Source: Ramazzottius varieornatus
Lineage: Eukaryota > Tardigrada > Eutardigrada > Parachela > Ramazzottiidae
Assembly (NCBI GenBank): GCA_001949185.1
Contig: BDGG01000003.1
Span: forward strand, 1,811,164-1,875,163
DNA: 64,000 bases
Direction: 5' to 3'
Below the pieces are notes generated by a model, which was given only the letters and a program-made list of their open reading frames with translations, did not search any database and was not told the origin of the DNA. Positions within the stretch are counted from its first letter, which is position 1; every line of letters starts with the position of its first letter. This document shows positions 48,327 through 58,840 of the stretch, one piece after another. A program made the position numbers and the translations under genes.

Positions 48327-49971
48327 ACTGTATTCCCCCGATATGTTCGCGAAGCTACGTCACACTTCAGGAATTTTAACCACCAGGGGGCAGATTTACC
48401 CAATTTCAGTTAATCAACAATCACTCGAGAAGCTTTCCAGAGAAGAGTCATCTGCCGCTTCTTCATCAGAACCTCCCTCGACAGAGCTAAAGCTATACTC
48501 TAAAATGTTTCTTTCGTCTTCTTCAAGAAAACCTTGGAAGCCAACTCTTACGTTGGTTCAGGAAGGATTTGAGCTCCTACCAAGGCGTTCTCGATCGTTT
48601 CAGGGGTATTTTGGCTCCAAGCTTCGGAAACGAAGTTTATGAAGTCCTGTCGAGATGGTTTATTCAAATATCGTTTGCTTGTCGCATCAGTCCTGACTTT
48701 CCTCCATTCATGATATGCCTTCTTCATCAGTGCTTTGAAGGGCGCATCAACACCAGCGTCAAGTAGTTGATACTTGCGAGTCAGCCCCTTCGGGATGAAG
48801 ACTTGGTGCACTTTCATTTTTTTCCAAAAGCTCGGCGCTCTCGAACTTCAGATGTCCAGGAAAATTATCACGAAGAAGGAACAAGAAATCTGGGTCTTTG
48901 CCATCAAACAAACCGTCGATCCATTCCAAATCTAGACGAGAGTTCCACCACGCCGTTCGTGTACTGTACACGATGACGTTTTCCGGTATTATCAACTTGT
49001 TTACGATCCTTCCCGATAACTTTCCGGTCTTCGCTCCCCCTTTGAAGACTATAGCAGTAGGAAACTTTTGCCCATCGCCAGTTACGACACGTCCCACCGT
49101 AAATCTTTCTCTCTCACCCGATGACTGACACAATCACCTGCTTTCCACCAATCAGCGACAGAGTTTTACCCGTGTTTTGCAGTGAAACGCTAGTCTGATC
49201 AAAATTTATGCTTCTGCTTACGTAAGTGTTCTCTAGCGTGACGATTTCTTCAATGCGTTCCATGAACTCGTGCTCCTCTTTCTGTCGAAAGGAATACCGG
49301 TTCAGCGTATGACAAATCTTTAAGCAGGGCTGGGAGGAAACACCAAGAATTTTAGGCGGAAAATCAGAGGCTGTCTTACCTCATCTTCAGCCGAAGGTTT
49401 GGTCTTTCTTCCCACTTTTGTTGTTGCTCTGTAGGTCGAACGGTACTTCTTCATTCGATAAAGCCATCCGTTGGAGGCTTTCAAGTCGGCTTTCAAGTTG
49501 AGGATTTTGCAGACTGCACTGCCCAGATACGAATGTCGGTGTCGCGGACCGGAAGCCCAACGTTTCTTTTCCTTACAAACTCCGTGTAAGCCCGTCTCTC
49601 AACGTCTTCGAAGACTGGCTTTCTTTGGCTTTTGAACGTGCCTTCCGCTAATTGTAACCAGTTTCGCGAACGCATTCACCGACTTCCCACTCTGTTCCTG
49701 TCCGCTCAAATTCCTCCGTGCTTCGCTGACTCTATACACAGCATGTGGTCTCCCCATCTCTAGCGTTCAAGACCAAAACACCAGAGCCCACACAAAATCT
49801 CTCACTGGTATCTTCTTCGTCCGAAAACTTGTTGGGAAACTTATACATCAGTTTTCTCGCGAAAATGCTGATCAAACAATCAGTTGTATGGCCCAGGCAG
49901 TCCTTTTCTACTTGCGGGCAGTCTGTACGTACGTTGGACGTAGCTTCGCGAAGATATCGGGGGAATACAGT
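48327..49971. mobile_element. pogo-like (Tc1/mariner superfamily) DNA transposon, inactivated
   Basis: About 1.65 kb bounded by inverted repeats of roughly 35 bases: ACTGTATTCCCCCGATATG with TTCGCGAAGCTACGTC on the left, GACGTAGCTTCGCGAA with GATATCGGGGGAATACAGT on the right. The right flank begins with TA; the left flank reads CA, a probable decayed TA. The interior carries a broken minus-strand transposase. The ends are the same as those of the 156-157 bp palindromes at 69-224 and 25443-25599. Confidence 0.88.
48548..49680 (-). pseudogene. Broken pogo/CENP-B-type transposase
   Basis: Minus-strand pieces in order: an N-terminal CENPB-type helix-turn-helix (EDVERRAYTEFVRKRNVGLP at about 49600, then KASNGWLYRMKKRYRSTY at about 49470), then a DDE_1 endonuclease with the first acidic site in DQTSVS (about 49200), GDGQKFPTAIVFKGG (about 49070), the second in LLRDNFPGHLK (about 48870), and the third in LLDAGVDAPFK with YHEW (about 48760-48700). 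Adjacent pieces are in different frames: a one-base slip near 49505, a second near 49125 just before GERERFTV, and a third near 48830. It therefore cannot make a whole enzyme. The three Asp sites correspond to the DDD triad of pogo elements. Confidence 0.85.
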
Positions 49972-50332
49972 ACACCTTGATTGACTGACACTGCTGCACG
50001 CGTGTCCCCGAGCTTGGTCTACGCGTACGACTCCGTACAGGGTCGTACATTACGAAGATCAAGGATCTTATCAGCAGATCTTCCCCACTAGCGAGATGAT
50101 CACGAGGTGATCTCGAGGTGATCAACTTTATGGAACGGCCATTTGATAGCCGTTCAACCTGTTTGAACATGCAGAGCTAAATCTGGGCAGAACTAGTCTG
50201 CAGGAAGTTTACCGTTTGGGGTCTATGGTTGGTTGAACAGAGCTTACAACAAGTTTTTGCAGTTCAATTGTACCTACGTGGGCTACATCTGACCAGTGTT
50301 GTACGATGGCGTACATTCAATGTGCAGGCAAG

Positions 50333-50911
50333 TAGGGTTGTTAACGGATGGATCACACAGTCATCCGGGAAGCAGTCGGATGGATAGAACTCCCATCCGA
50401 ATCGGTTGCCGATGGATGGGTCTTCTATCCGGACGATCCGGATCTTATCCGGATAAAAACTCGAAGCTTGGATTAGAGCCTCACAGATGCCCCACTAATT
50501 ATAATTCGTAGGTTATGACATGCTGTGTTGCCGGACAGCATAGTCCATCCAATTTAATAATCCTCCGTCAACATAGTCTGCATACTTCTACTCAAAAATT
50601 AAAACCCAAGTCTTTAAATGACAAGACAGAGATTGCGTAAACAAAACTACGCTAAAAAGACAAGCTTGTAGTGAGATTGCGAATTTCTGTCGGATTACCC
50701 GCTGGTGTATTGGACTGTTTGATTGCGCGTTAGTAGTTTTGATTCTATCAGGATAGAAAGCCGGATAGATGGAGAGCTCATCCGGATCCCATCTGGATCG
50801 ATAGGATCTCTATCCGGTTAACAGCTGGATGGATAGAATGCTTATCCAATCCAACTCCTGTCCTGATTCATCCGGATCCATCCGATGTCGGATTGGATAT
50901 CAACAACCCTA
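50333..50911. mobile_element. 579-bp non-autonomous hAT-like element with 8-bp target duplication
   Basis: The left end TAGGGTTGTTAACGG and right end ATCAACAACCCTA are inverted. Immediately outside, CAGGCAAG occurs at 50325-50332 and again at 50912-50919: a perfect 8-base direct repeat, the hallmark of hAT insertion. Both subterminal regions are packed with ATCCGGAT/GGATGGAT motifs, like transposase-binding repeats of hAT elements. No coding capacity for a transposase. The intact target duplication suggests a fairly recent insertion. Confidence 0.85.
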
Positions 50912-50929
50912 CAGGCAAGCAAGTACAAG

Positions 50930-51425
50930 CCTGGATTCGCGTACAGCACTGTAGAACACTGGGCCGCAGGTACAAAAGTACGCTGCAACTGTGCTGCGCA
51001 CATTACCAGGGCGCTGTCCGCTGCGCTGTGCTGCACAACTTTCATGCCCAGTGGCTAAGCAGCTGTGCTGCAGATGCACGTTGACCTGGTGCAACTGCGC
51101 GGAACGCCAATGTATTGAGGTGGTTTGTAATTCAGTCAGTGAAATCGGTCGTCAACCTGGAGAACGTTGCCCTAAAGTACAGCTTCGCCGTACTTTAGGG
51201 CAACGGCCGACGTTCGAATGCCCAAAAACTGAAATTTTTGTCAGGTTTTGGTAGGTGCATCTGGGCGGTAGTCTATGGCTTTCTGCTGTATGCTGTGCTG
51301 TGCCGCACAAATTTCGTCAGTTCACGCGCTGCAGCTGTGCTGTGCTGCAGCACAGCTGCAGTACAGTACAGCGCATGCGGTCAGATTCCGTGCTCTACAG
51401 CACTGGGTACACAAGTGTTCTCCGC
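50930..51425. repeat. GCTGTGCTGC-rich repeats
   Basis: Clusters of GCTGTGCTGC/GCAGCACAGC words at about 50985-51070 and 51290-51385, the second containing the palindrome CAGCTGTGCTG facing CAGCACAGCTG. ACAGCACTG occurs in both clusters, so they may be diverged arms or copies of one element. Confidence 0.55.
51166..51204. repeat. Perfect 15-bp hairpin
   Basis: GTTGCCCTAAAGTAC and its exact reverse complement GTACTTTAGGGCAAC separated by nine bases. No terminator role is expected in this genome; it may be the centre of a larger foldback. Confidence 0.8.
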
Positions 51426-52466
51426 CGAGCACACGTGTAACAACGCGCACTTGCTAGGAACCACGTGGCCCAAAAAACCTAACGTCTCGAGACAAAATAA
51501 ATTTTGCTGGCTTGTGTCCAGTTCTGCAACGTGCTGCTACGTCACGCTTTGCCAGTCAAAAACCAGGCCAGAAAAATCCGCCCAGAAGGTACGGTACTGC
51601 GACGTACTTGTACTATGTGCCTGTTTCGGTCGGTTCCATAGCAGGTTCCTGCAGTTCGAAAACAACGAATCAGAAAAACTGGCGCAACGAAACTAAGCTG
51701 GGGAATAAAGCAATAAGCAGTTCGACGTGTTCTGTTGTTCCTCTGTTCTGCATATTCAAATTCCGTTCCGTGCGAGTCGTCCCTGCTCTGCTCTTCCAGT
51801 CTACCTCTACTTCGATTTCGCGCGTCGCAGTTTTTGCAAAACATCTGATTTTGTAACCTTTGCTGAGATTGCTCTTTAATTTGCTGATACTCCTGCGCAT
51901 TTCTCATCGAGATTGACGCTTTCGGGGCTTCATGTTTTCCAAGGTAAGGAACAGAACAGGACTCTGTTCTTACAAGTACATAGCCTTCTCTACCGCAGTG
52001 TACGCCACCGGATGGTCCAGAAGTCGGGCTTGAATCCTTAGCGCATAACATGGTTGTACTGGGTTACCGCGAAGAACGCAGTACGAACCGAAATTACATT
52101 GGTGCTGTTTCTTTACAGAGTTGCCTACGAGCTTCCTCCCAGCCCTTGAGATCAGATCAGACGTCGGTCTTCCAAGGGAACCGAGAGAGGACCCGACAGC
52201 ATCCTCTTATCCTACTTGAGACAGTTCCCCGTCATTTCCTGCCGGTATGTGCCATGTTTCGTTTCGGTGACAGAAGCCAGCTGCTTAGAATACTTTCACA
52301 TTTTCCTGAATTTTCGACGAAGTTCTTCGTCTAACAGATGAGATTTGTGGGTAAACGCAATTGGAGATGTGGGCACAGAATCACGGTTCTTCTGAAGATA
52401 ATCAAGTTTCTTGCATAGGGCGCAGCCGCGCTGACGTCATCATTCTTGTCAACTTGTCAGTCATTA

Positions 52467-53790
52467 GACTGCGTGCGCAAAATCAATCAACCGCTCACAT
52501 TTGCCCTCTCACATTACGACTCTCACATTTGGTCCGGACCGACTCCACCCCGACTTCGGTATTGGGCGAAGGCCGAATGTGAGCCGTCAGCCGTCATGTG
52601 AGCAGCTGATGGCTCACAAACTCGGCGATGAAATGTGAGAACGACGAACGGAAATTTTCATCCCTCACATGTTTCTGAATTTCCGCTGACTCCGATTATT
52701 AGAACGGCAACATCGGGAATTAAGACGCAACGGAAGTGCCCAAGTTTTGATATGTAGTTTGATTCAAATACCGGTATAACCATACCAAGAAGAAGGCCGC
52801 CTTTTCAATCCTTGATCTTTCGGTGCTTCTAGAGGGGAAAAAATCTGTGCTCGTGCATTTTGGCCAGGAATGGCGGACGATGGATGGAACGGACTCGATC
52901 TCCTGTGGGAAGCAGCGCTTTCCCGTGAGTCGGCTGGTGCAGACTTATCCGATGTCGTCAGCTCTGAAATTACCTCCAGCACTCCAACAGTAACGCTGTT
53001 CTCTTCACCTCGACAATTATTTATGACTCTCCCGGGCAATCAGCCAAAAAGAACCGGCACTAGCAGCAGGCCGTCTGTAACGCGCGGACGTCCGGCGCAA
53101 GTGCAAGACGCACCATCAGTTTCTCCCACATCAGCGTCGTCTTCAGCTGCTCTAGAGACCAACCACAGGAAAAGAGTACGCGGTTCCAAACCATGGACTT
53201 CGAACGCAGGTCGACAGCGACGTGACAGAGATTCCGAAGCCGAAAAGACAGTCGAGGAAAGAAATGGACAGCGACACTACTGCGCCTCGTCCGAAGTTAA
53301 CTCGCGAAGAGGAAACGCAGGAGAGACTGCTGGCTGTGGATGATATCAATCCCTATCAGAATCCTCCCGGAAGAAAGCGATACGGTTGACTCGGCTGTCA
53401 ATGCGGTGATGAACCCGTGGAAGCGAAACGTTCGTGTCAGCTGAGCTGACAACCGACAAGCTATCGCCCCATTCTTCTGCCGCCGTCTTTCCGGTAACCA
53501 TCTTGGTAGCGATCGGGGTGAGTCCGCTTTCTTTTATGGATGAAAGTTCTGCAGAGTCTGGATGTTGGAGGGTGGCAAAAGCTAACAGATCAGTTTACTA
53601 ATTCAGAAAACGGAAAATCCGAACTGTAAGATGACGAAATGTGACGGATGATCGCAGCTGCGCACGTGAAAAGCAAGATGCTCACGTTTCCGTCACCAGA
53701 ACCACAACAAAGGTCGATTTGATTCGGTCAATTGTGAGAGATTATGTGAGAGTTCGAAATGTGATCGGTTGATTGATTTTGCGCACAGTC
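52467..53790. mobile_element. 1.3-kb inverted-repeat element
   Basis: The left end GACTGCGTGCGCAAAATCAA continues TCAACCGCTCACATTT; the right end AAATGTGATCGGTTGATTGA continues TTTTGCGCACAGTC: the same sequence inverted. CTCTCACAT / ATGTGAGAG words repeat inside both ends, and TGACGTCAT lies about 30-36 bases outside each, so true termini may be at about 52430 and 53829. No transposase recognised. Superfamily unassigned. Confidence 0.75.
52870..53343 (+). CDS. Unrecognised Ser/Arg-rich open frame inside the inverted-repeat element
   Basis: 157 codons from an ATG in good context (MADDGWNGLDLLWEAALSRE), Ser/Thr/Pro-rich then Arg-rich, no domain recognised. A second open stretch in another frame overlaps the end and runs to 53389 (KLTREEETQERLLAVDDINP). 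Whether these are joined by splicing or frameshift cannot be told. It could be element-encoded cargo or a host exon. Confidence 0.3.
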   Translation: MADDGWNGLDLLWEAALSRESAGADLSDVVSSEITSSTPTVTLFSSPRQLFMTLPGNQPKRTGTSSRPSVTRGRPAQVQDAPSVSPTSASSSAALETNHRKRVRGSKPWTSNAGRQRRDRDSEAEKTVEERNGQRHYCASSEVNSRRGNAGETAGCG

Positions 53791-54149
53791 CCTATTTTGC
53801 TGTCTGTTCACATTGAAAACATGACGTCACGTGCAGGGTTACGGGGTATCATATTTTGTTGGTTGGTCAATCAAGAATTACAGTGGTGGCGGTGAAACCG
53901 TAACCTCGGTACCGGCCACCACGGTCCACGATCAACGTGTTTGAAAGCTCCACGACTTTTAGTCGCTGTGTTTAAGACATACAATATCCATACCGTTCGA
54001 CTGCGTTCCAGCTTTGAAGCTGTTTTTGTTCTGCAGGAAGTTGGCCGTAAGATGGCGGCAGAATTCAAGACTGCCATCGGGAGAAAGATCCGTTTCGGCA
54101 AGGGACGCCGCCAGTCGTTGAAAACCCTGCTTGGTGGTTCGAAAGCAGG

Positions 54150-54437
54150 ATGAGCAGTCGCCTTGATGAGTTGGAGGTCGGGATGAATGGGATTGGCAGT
54201 CGGGTGGGCGAGCTGGAAACTTGGATGAACCACCGATTTGTGGATATGGAGAAGCGGACCAACGAGCGTTCGATCCAGCATTTGGAGAAGGAAGTAAGTG
54301 CAACGCGGTCGAAAAGGTTTCAGCTCACGCAGGCCGCTCATATTTTTCACTGCCTATCATCATTATAAATTTTTTTGTTTCAACCTTGGTGTGTTTTTTC
54401 CAGTTGGCTAAGATCAGCACTCCCTCCCGCAAATAGA
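54150..54437 (+). CDS. Possible small coiled-coil protein
   Basis: An exon from ATG 54150 to about 54294 (MSSRLDELEVGMNGIGSRVG to HLEKE) meets a GTAAGT donor; a TTTTTCCAG acceptor starts the next exon at about 54404, adding LAKISTPSRK and a stop. The 58-residue product has heptad-like hydrophobic spacing typical of a short coiled coil. The frame is open upstream for about 30 codons, so the true start may be earlier, possibly in an exon beginning after CTGCAG near 54035. Not recognised. Confidence 0.4.
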
Positions 54438-55401
54438 ACTAGCACCGGCAAAGACGAAGACTTATTCCTTGTTTGTTGGTTGGTTGAAGTGTTACTGGTA
54501 AACAAACTTTTTCTTTCAACTGGATTTTGGTTTTTGTATCTTTTATGAGACACGCTCTCGCTTTCCTTAGTGGATGATCTTTTGTGAATTTTGTCTGACC
54601 GAAGGGTGTGATGCCTTACTGCATATCCCGTGCTTTTTTCCAGTGACTTTTTTCCGAGACTGCATCTGTCGTTTTCAGCTATGGTATTGGCAGCTTTCTT
54701 TTGAATATTGTTGTGTTACGAAGTGGATATTTGGTCTATGTAGCGGTATCGTTTACCTTCTGGAGAGACACTGCATTTTGGCAAGCTCAAAGAATCGCGT
54801 TAGATCGACGGAATGTTTTGATCCATGGTGACGCGCAGCAGATACAGATTAGTTCACTAGTTCTGCAGACGCTGTAATGGAATTCACCGTGAGAATGTTG
54901 TGTAGGACTTCGTTCAGGTATTTGATACCGAAAGAAAACTGTCATGTGCCACGTAGCGACGTACGACAGCTGCAAAGATAACTTGCCAGAATCACTGAAC
55001 TCTGTGTGTCCCACATTCCCGATCAGTCTGCAATCTGAACACGTGGGGTTCCTGTTACAAGCTCTTCATCTTTGATTCGCCGTAGCAAACGATATTTTGT
55101 GTCCGAAAGTTGACTTACCTATTTGTTTAATGTGTACGAGCAGCTCCGCCGCTCACATTATAGTAGGTTACCGTCTTCAAGTCTGGCACGAGCCTGGTTT
55201 TCCCAAACAAACGATATACCTTGGCAGAAGGCCATGGTGAAAGGAAGTTGAAGGTATTTCTGTCATCGAAAAACTAACAAGTTGTTCGGCGAGGCACGAC
55301 TGAGATAACACACAAATAACGAGGCGAAATTTCATCTGAGAGATAAGTTGTACAAGTACTCGTACGGGGTCAAAGAGAAATTAGTTCACTAATTTCCATA
55401 T
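54438..55401. other. Spacer after the coiled-coil ORF
   Basis: About 1 kb, T-rich at first (possible 3' UTR). No coding exon, RNA gene or clear repeat recognised. Confidence 0.35.
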
Positions 55402-55708
55402 TTATCCGACGTAGGAGAAAACAGTAGCTTTACAATCGCCGCTGTCGTTCTTGACTTTCACTTCAAATTTACCAGCGTCCTTCCGGTCAGGGTCCTTGAT
55501 TTCCAAAGTGCACAGGTATGAGCCGTTGTCCAGCTTGTTGGCCAGGACGTGGCGACCTCCGGGTTTTACCTTTAGATCGTTCTGGAACCATGCAACTTCT
55601 GGTTGGGTGGCTGAGGCAATGCGGCATTCGAACATAAGTCGCGTACCTTCCGGGTCTTGGCGAATGAATGGCTTCTCTATGAAGGTCGGAGCGCCGGTTG
55701 CCGCTCTA
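55402..55708 (-). CDS. Single immunoglobulin I-set exon (twitchin/titin-like), terminal
   Basis: One minus-strand exon after a TTTTGTAG acceptor encodes about 100 residues: GAPTFIEKPFIRQDPEGTRL, the first Ig Cys in MFECRI, the core Trp in EVAWFQNDLKV, then DNGSYLCTLEIKDPDRKDAG, where the usual second Cys of the D-A-G-x-Y/F-x-C motif is replaced (GKFEVKVKND). That is typical of I-set domains in giant muscle proteins such as twitchin, and it ends YVG then TAA. No further Ig or Fn3 exon is visible within the next 8 kb upstream, so this is either the last exon of a gene with a very long intron or a stray exon copy. The frame is undamaged. Confidence 0.7.
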
Positions 55709-56980
55709 CAAAATAACATCACGTCAAACTTGAATATTGATGATGCATATGGATCTGGAAATGAGGTACTGCAAGATTACACGTACGCTTTTGCTGCCAT
55801 TCAAGCCCGATAATTCTTGCCGATTCGAGAAAATAAACAGGAAAGCCTGAGAGGGATCACGCGGAAAAATTGTCCGCTTAAGCGTTGTCAAATATCCGGT
55901 CGCTTTGAGATAATCCAACAGACACGAGATCAATTCCGTACTTCGGATACGAGGAAGAAGCTGTTCAGTTCTCGGAAGAGTCCACAAAATGTGAGAGAAG
56001 TGGATTGTCCTGCTAGGCAAGGATCTGGGTGGAATCAAAAACGTGACGATATTATGACAGCCCTGCAAATAGGAGGCAGTTTACAGCAGGGAGAATAATT
56101 TCAGTCGGATTTGTAGTGGATCCGAAGCGCAAGATAAGGTCTCATGCAGCCGGAAATATCGGCGAACTCCGTGCCAAAAGAATTGCGGACGATTAGACAA
56201 GGACGAAGAGCAGCATATTTTATAATGATCCTGCAGACTGACTTGTGATTAAGTGTGCCGCATCGGTCACAGTGCTTTCTTGGATTCTTGGTTCTCGATC
56301 GAGTCACTGCACAGTACAGTTGCTGTATGTTTTGATAGATGTGAAGTTGGAAATTGAACCCATTATTTCGTCTGGGCATGTTGGTATGTTGTTGACAGTG
56401 AGAGAATCCACACTATGTGGCTCTTGTCTTGGTAAAGACTGAAGGAGAAAGTACATCAGAGCGAAAAGCAGTTTAGATAACTCGATAGCCTGCATGCTTG
56501 GTCACACCATACCACACCCTGATATGCTGCAGCAATTAGCGCCGCAATTAGCGAGGAAATTAGAAACAGCGAACTAGTTCCCTCCGATCCAGATTCGCAA
56601 AAGTGTATGCAGCTGTCTGGTTTGTTTCAGCCTTGCTTCAACTCGGATCCGGAAGTGCAGCCGCGGCATAAATCATTCTGATCCCGGCCGAGGCTATTAC
56701 GCTTTAAAGTTGTGCTCGAATGATCAGATAACGATTACCGCCGACTTGATGGTTGGGTTAACAGCCGAATGCTGTCCGCGTACGTACAATACATCTAGTG
56801 AAGGAAATGAGTCGATCGGACATGAAATTAAGGCAAGTTATGTATATATTGGGTACTTGGTGGCACAGTTGTTCGGTAAGAGCTCTTCGGAGAGCGTTTT
56901 CGTGCATGTTGATCGATGGAAGACGTTGTTCCAATCAGATTCAACAGACAAGAGCAAAAACCTCGTACCGGAAATCATTA

Positions 56981-57100
56981 GAACGTGGGCAAATGATTTG
57001 AAATAGATTGTCTGCCGAACTGGCGCACACTTTCAGCACAACACAATGGAAACGTGCCACTTGGGAAAACGATCTGGTTCAATTCGGTCGACCACGTCCC
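56981..57100. repeat. Foldback element family A, copy 19
   Basis: GAACGTGGGCAAATGATTTG left end faces GGTCGACCACGTCCCC; arms AACTGGCGCACACTTTCAGC and GGAAACGTGCCACTTGG. Not in a recognised intron. Confidence 0.88.
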
Positions 57101-58710
57101 CGTTGGTCCTTGGGCTACAAGACTGATAGTCTGATCCATTCCAGGCAATTATGACCGAGAAGAAAAGGGTCTCACACCCATATGGAGTGTGGAAAACACC
57201 ATCAGGAAGTCCCCGTCTCCGCGTTTTATCGGCACTTTCCGGTTGCATGCTGATGGAGCTTGGCTCTCAGTCCAGAAGCTGTGCCCGACGCGAAGTGCAC
57301 TTAGCCGTGATCGTTGTTTGACTTGCAAATGGGTTTTCGTCCGAGGCTAACGATCCACTGGTACCAAGATCTAGTTGCGATTGCAAGATCACCAAGGTCA
57401 AGATTAGTTCTCCTAAAATTATGCAGCGGACAGAGATCACTGAAGCGTTTACGACAGGATAGACGAGTCTCAAGTACGCAACTAAAATTCGGCTTATATA
57501 TCCAGAAACACCCTTGGATTTTATCCAGGAAAAATTCTAAGTCTGCGGAAGTAATTATGTTTTCGTCAGCGTATAAAAGGTGCGGTGAAGTACTCACCCG
57601 AATAATCGGCAGCATGGGGCGATCATTCTTTACGTCACAGCTGCACCCGGAAGTACCAGGTGTACGCGAGCCAGTGATTTATCTTACCATGGTTACGTAA
57701 TACAGTCAAACGTACTGCTGGAAACCATCATCGCGGGAGTGAAAGCGGCGTTCTTCTCACGGTTCGGTTCAATTACGGTCTAACTATCCGTGGGCAAACG
57801 TCGCCGTGTGTATTTAGTTCGATTACCTTCCCGGAAGAGATTGTTCGGAATTCTGGTGTACGGTCTCGAACGTCTACAGGAAGCCCAGATTTGACCAGGG
57901 ATCAGGGAAGGTGCAACCGCGGAACTGCTCCGGCCGGAACTTTTCGCTGTTTCCACCTCGGGAGAACATCTGTTTTCACTCAGTTGCAATCTTAATTGAG
58001 AACCGCTGATTGCAAACCGTTTAGTGGTAGTCCAGCGACCGATAAAAACATCGTGGTCCCTTATACCACTTGTTGATTCACTGATACAGCAACTCTTGCA
58101 AAATCGTGCAAAAATAAAGGGTGGTCGTCTGAAAACAAGATTTCTCGAAATGGTCTGAATTGTTTTGCGGAAAGTAAAAACATGAAAGCGTAGCCAAATT
58201 CATGAGCTATCTGAACCACAAACTGCCTGAGACAGACTGCGCCAAAATCAGAGTGCCGGAACAACTTTCAGAAAAACAAGGTTCGCCTGAAGTTAGTTTG
58301 ATCTTCTTGCGATCCATTCCAGTTTTCGATGAGCACCTAGGTAGTTATACCCACGCTGAAATCAAATTGGGGATGGATTCTCGAACAGGGAGTTCCACAG
58401 AGCCTGTTTCATTCGTGGCGAGAAGTCTTCCTCACCGGAAGTCATGCCAATCAAGTTTCTAACTCTGGTCTCAATGCATGCAAATGAACTATGTCTCTTT
58501 GAGAAGGGCTTGAAAAGTTGAACGAAATCTGTGAAGGACCGAAAGGAGAGCCAGCACTTTGAATTTCTTCTGCGCTGAAGTTCCAGGTGGTAGCAAGTTG
58601 GCGTACTCACCCTGTAGTTGGCTGACAATTAGCTCCCGCACCTTTTGATTAACCGAACCAAATGATCGCTAATTTAAAGCAACATGCCGAAAATTCTATT
58701 AATGATATAA

Positions 58711-58840
58711 TATGGCCGATGTTTCTTATCAAGGGATCGTCTTCATGTTGTTGGAGCTGGCCTACTAATTAGCTCTCGTAGGTAATAGTCTGATGACAGC
58801 TGCTTTGCGAATGCCTAACCTGCGAACAGCCGGAAACGCC
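58711..58840 (+). pseudogene. Truncated duplicate of GPCR exon (TM2) with flanking intron
   Basis: About 130 bases match 59791-59916: GGCCGAT..., GGGATCGTCTT..., GCTAATT-type spacer, TCTYGTAGGT, then the coding start (ACAGCTGCTTTGCGAATGCC versus GCAGCTGTTTTGCGAATACC) and AACCTGCG-ACAGCCGGAAACGCC. The copy stops after Gly-Asn-Ala, and the sequence then diverges. The acceptor is altered and the start of the exon changed, so it is unlikely to be used. Confidence 0.75.

Larger units (their letters stand above)
47729..50045. repeat. Outer inverted repeat enclosing nested elements
   Basis: The left arm at about 47729-47800 (TACGGAGTCGTGCGCGTAGA, then GTACACGCGTGCAGCAGT, then CAATCAAG) is the inverted counterpart of about 49977-50040 (CTTGATTG, then ACTGCTGCACGCGTGT, then GGTCTACGCGTACGACTCCG). 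Between the arms lie a 142-bp palindrome and the pogo-like transposon. The simplest reading is an older foldback element split by later insertions. The left arm starts about 200 bases upstream of the UBR5 start codon. Confidence 0.8.

Noticed and set aside
51166-51204. Hairpin as a rho-independent terminator
   Set aside because: This is a eukaryotic nuclear genome, and no T-run follows the stem.
51542-52051. 170-codon minus-strand frame as a gene
   Set aside because: No recognisable domain, composition drifts along the frame and possible splice sites would cut it. It lies in repeat-rich DNA.
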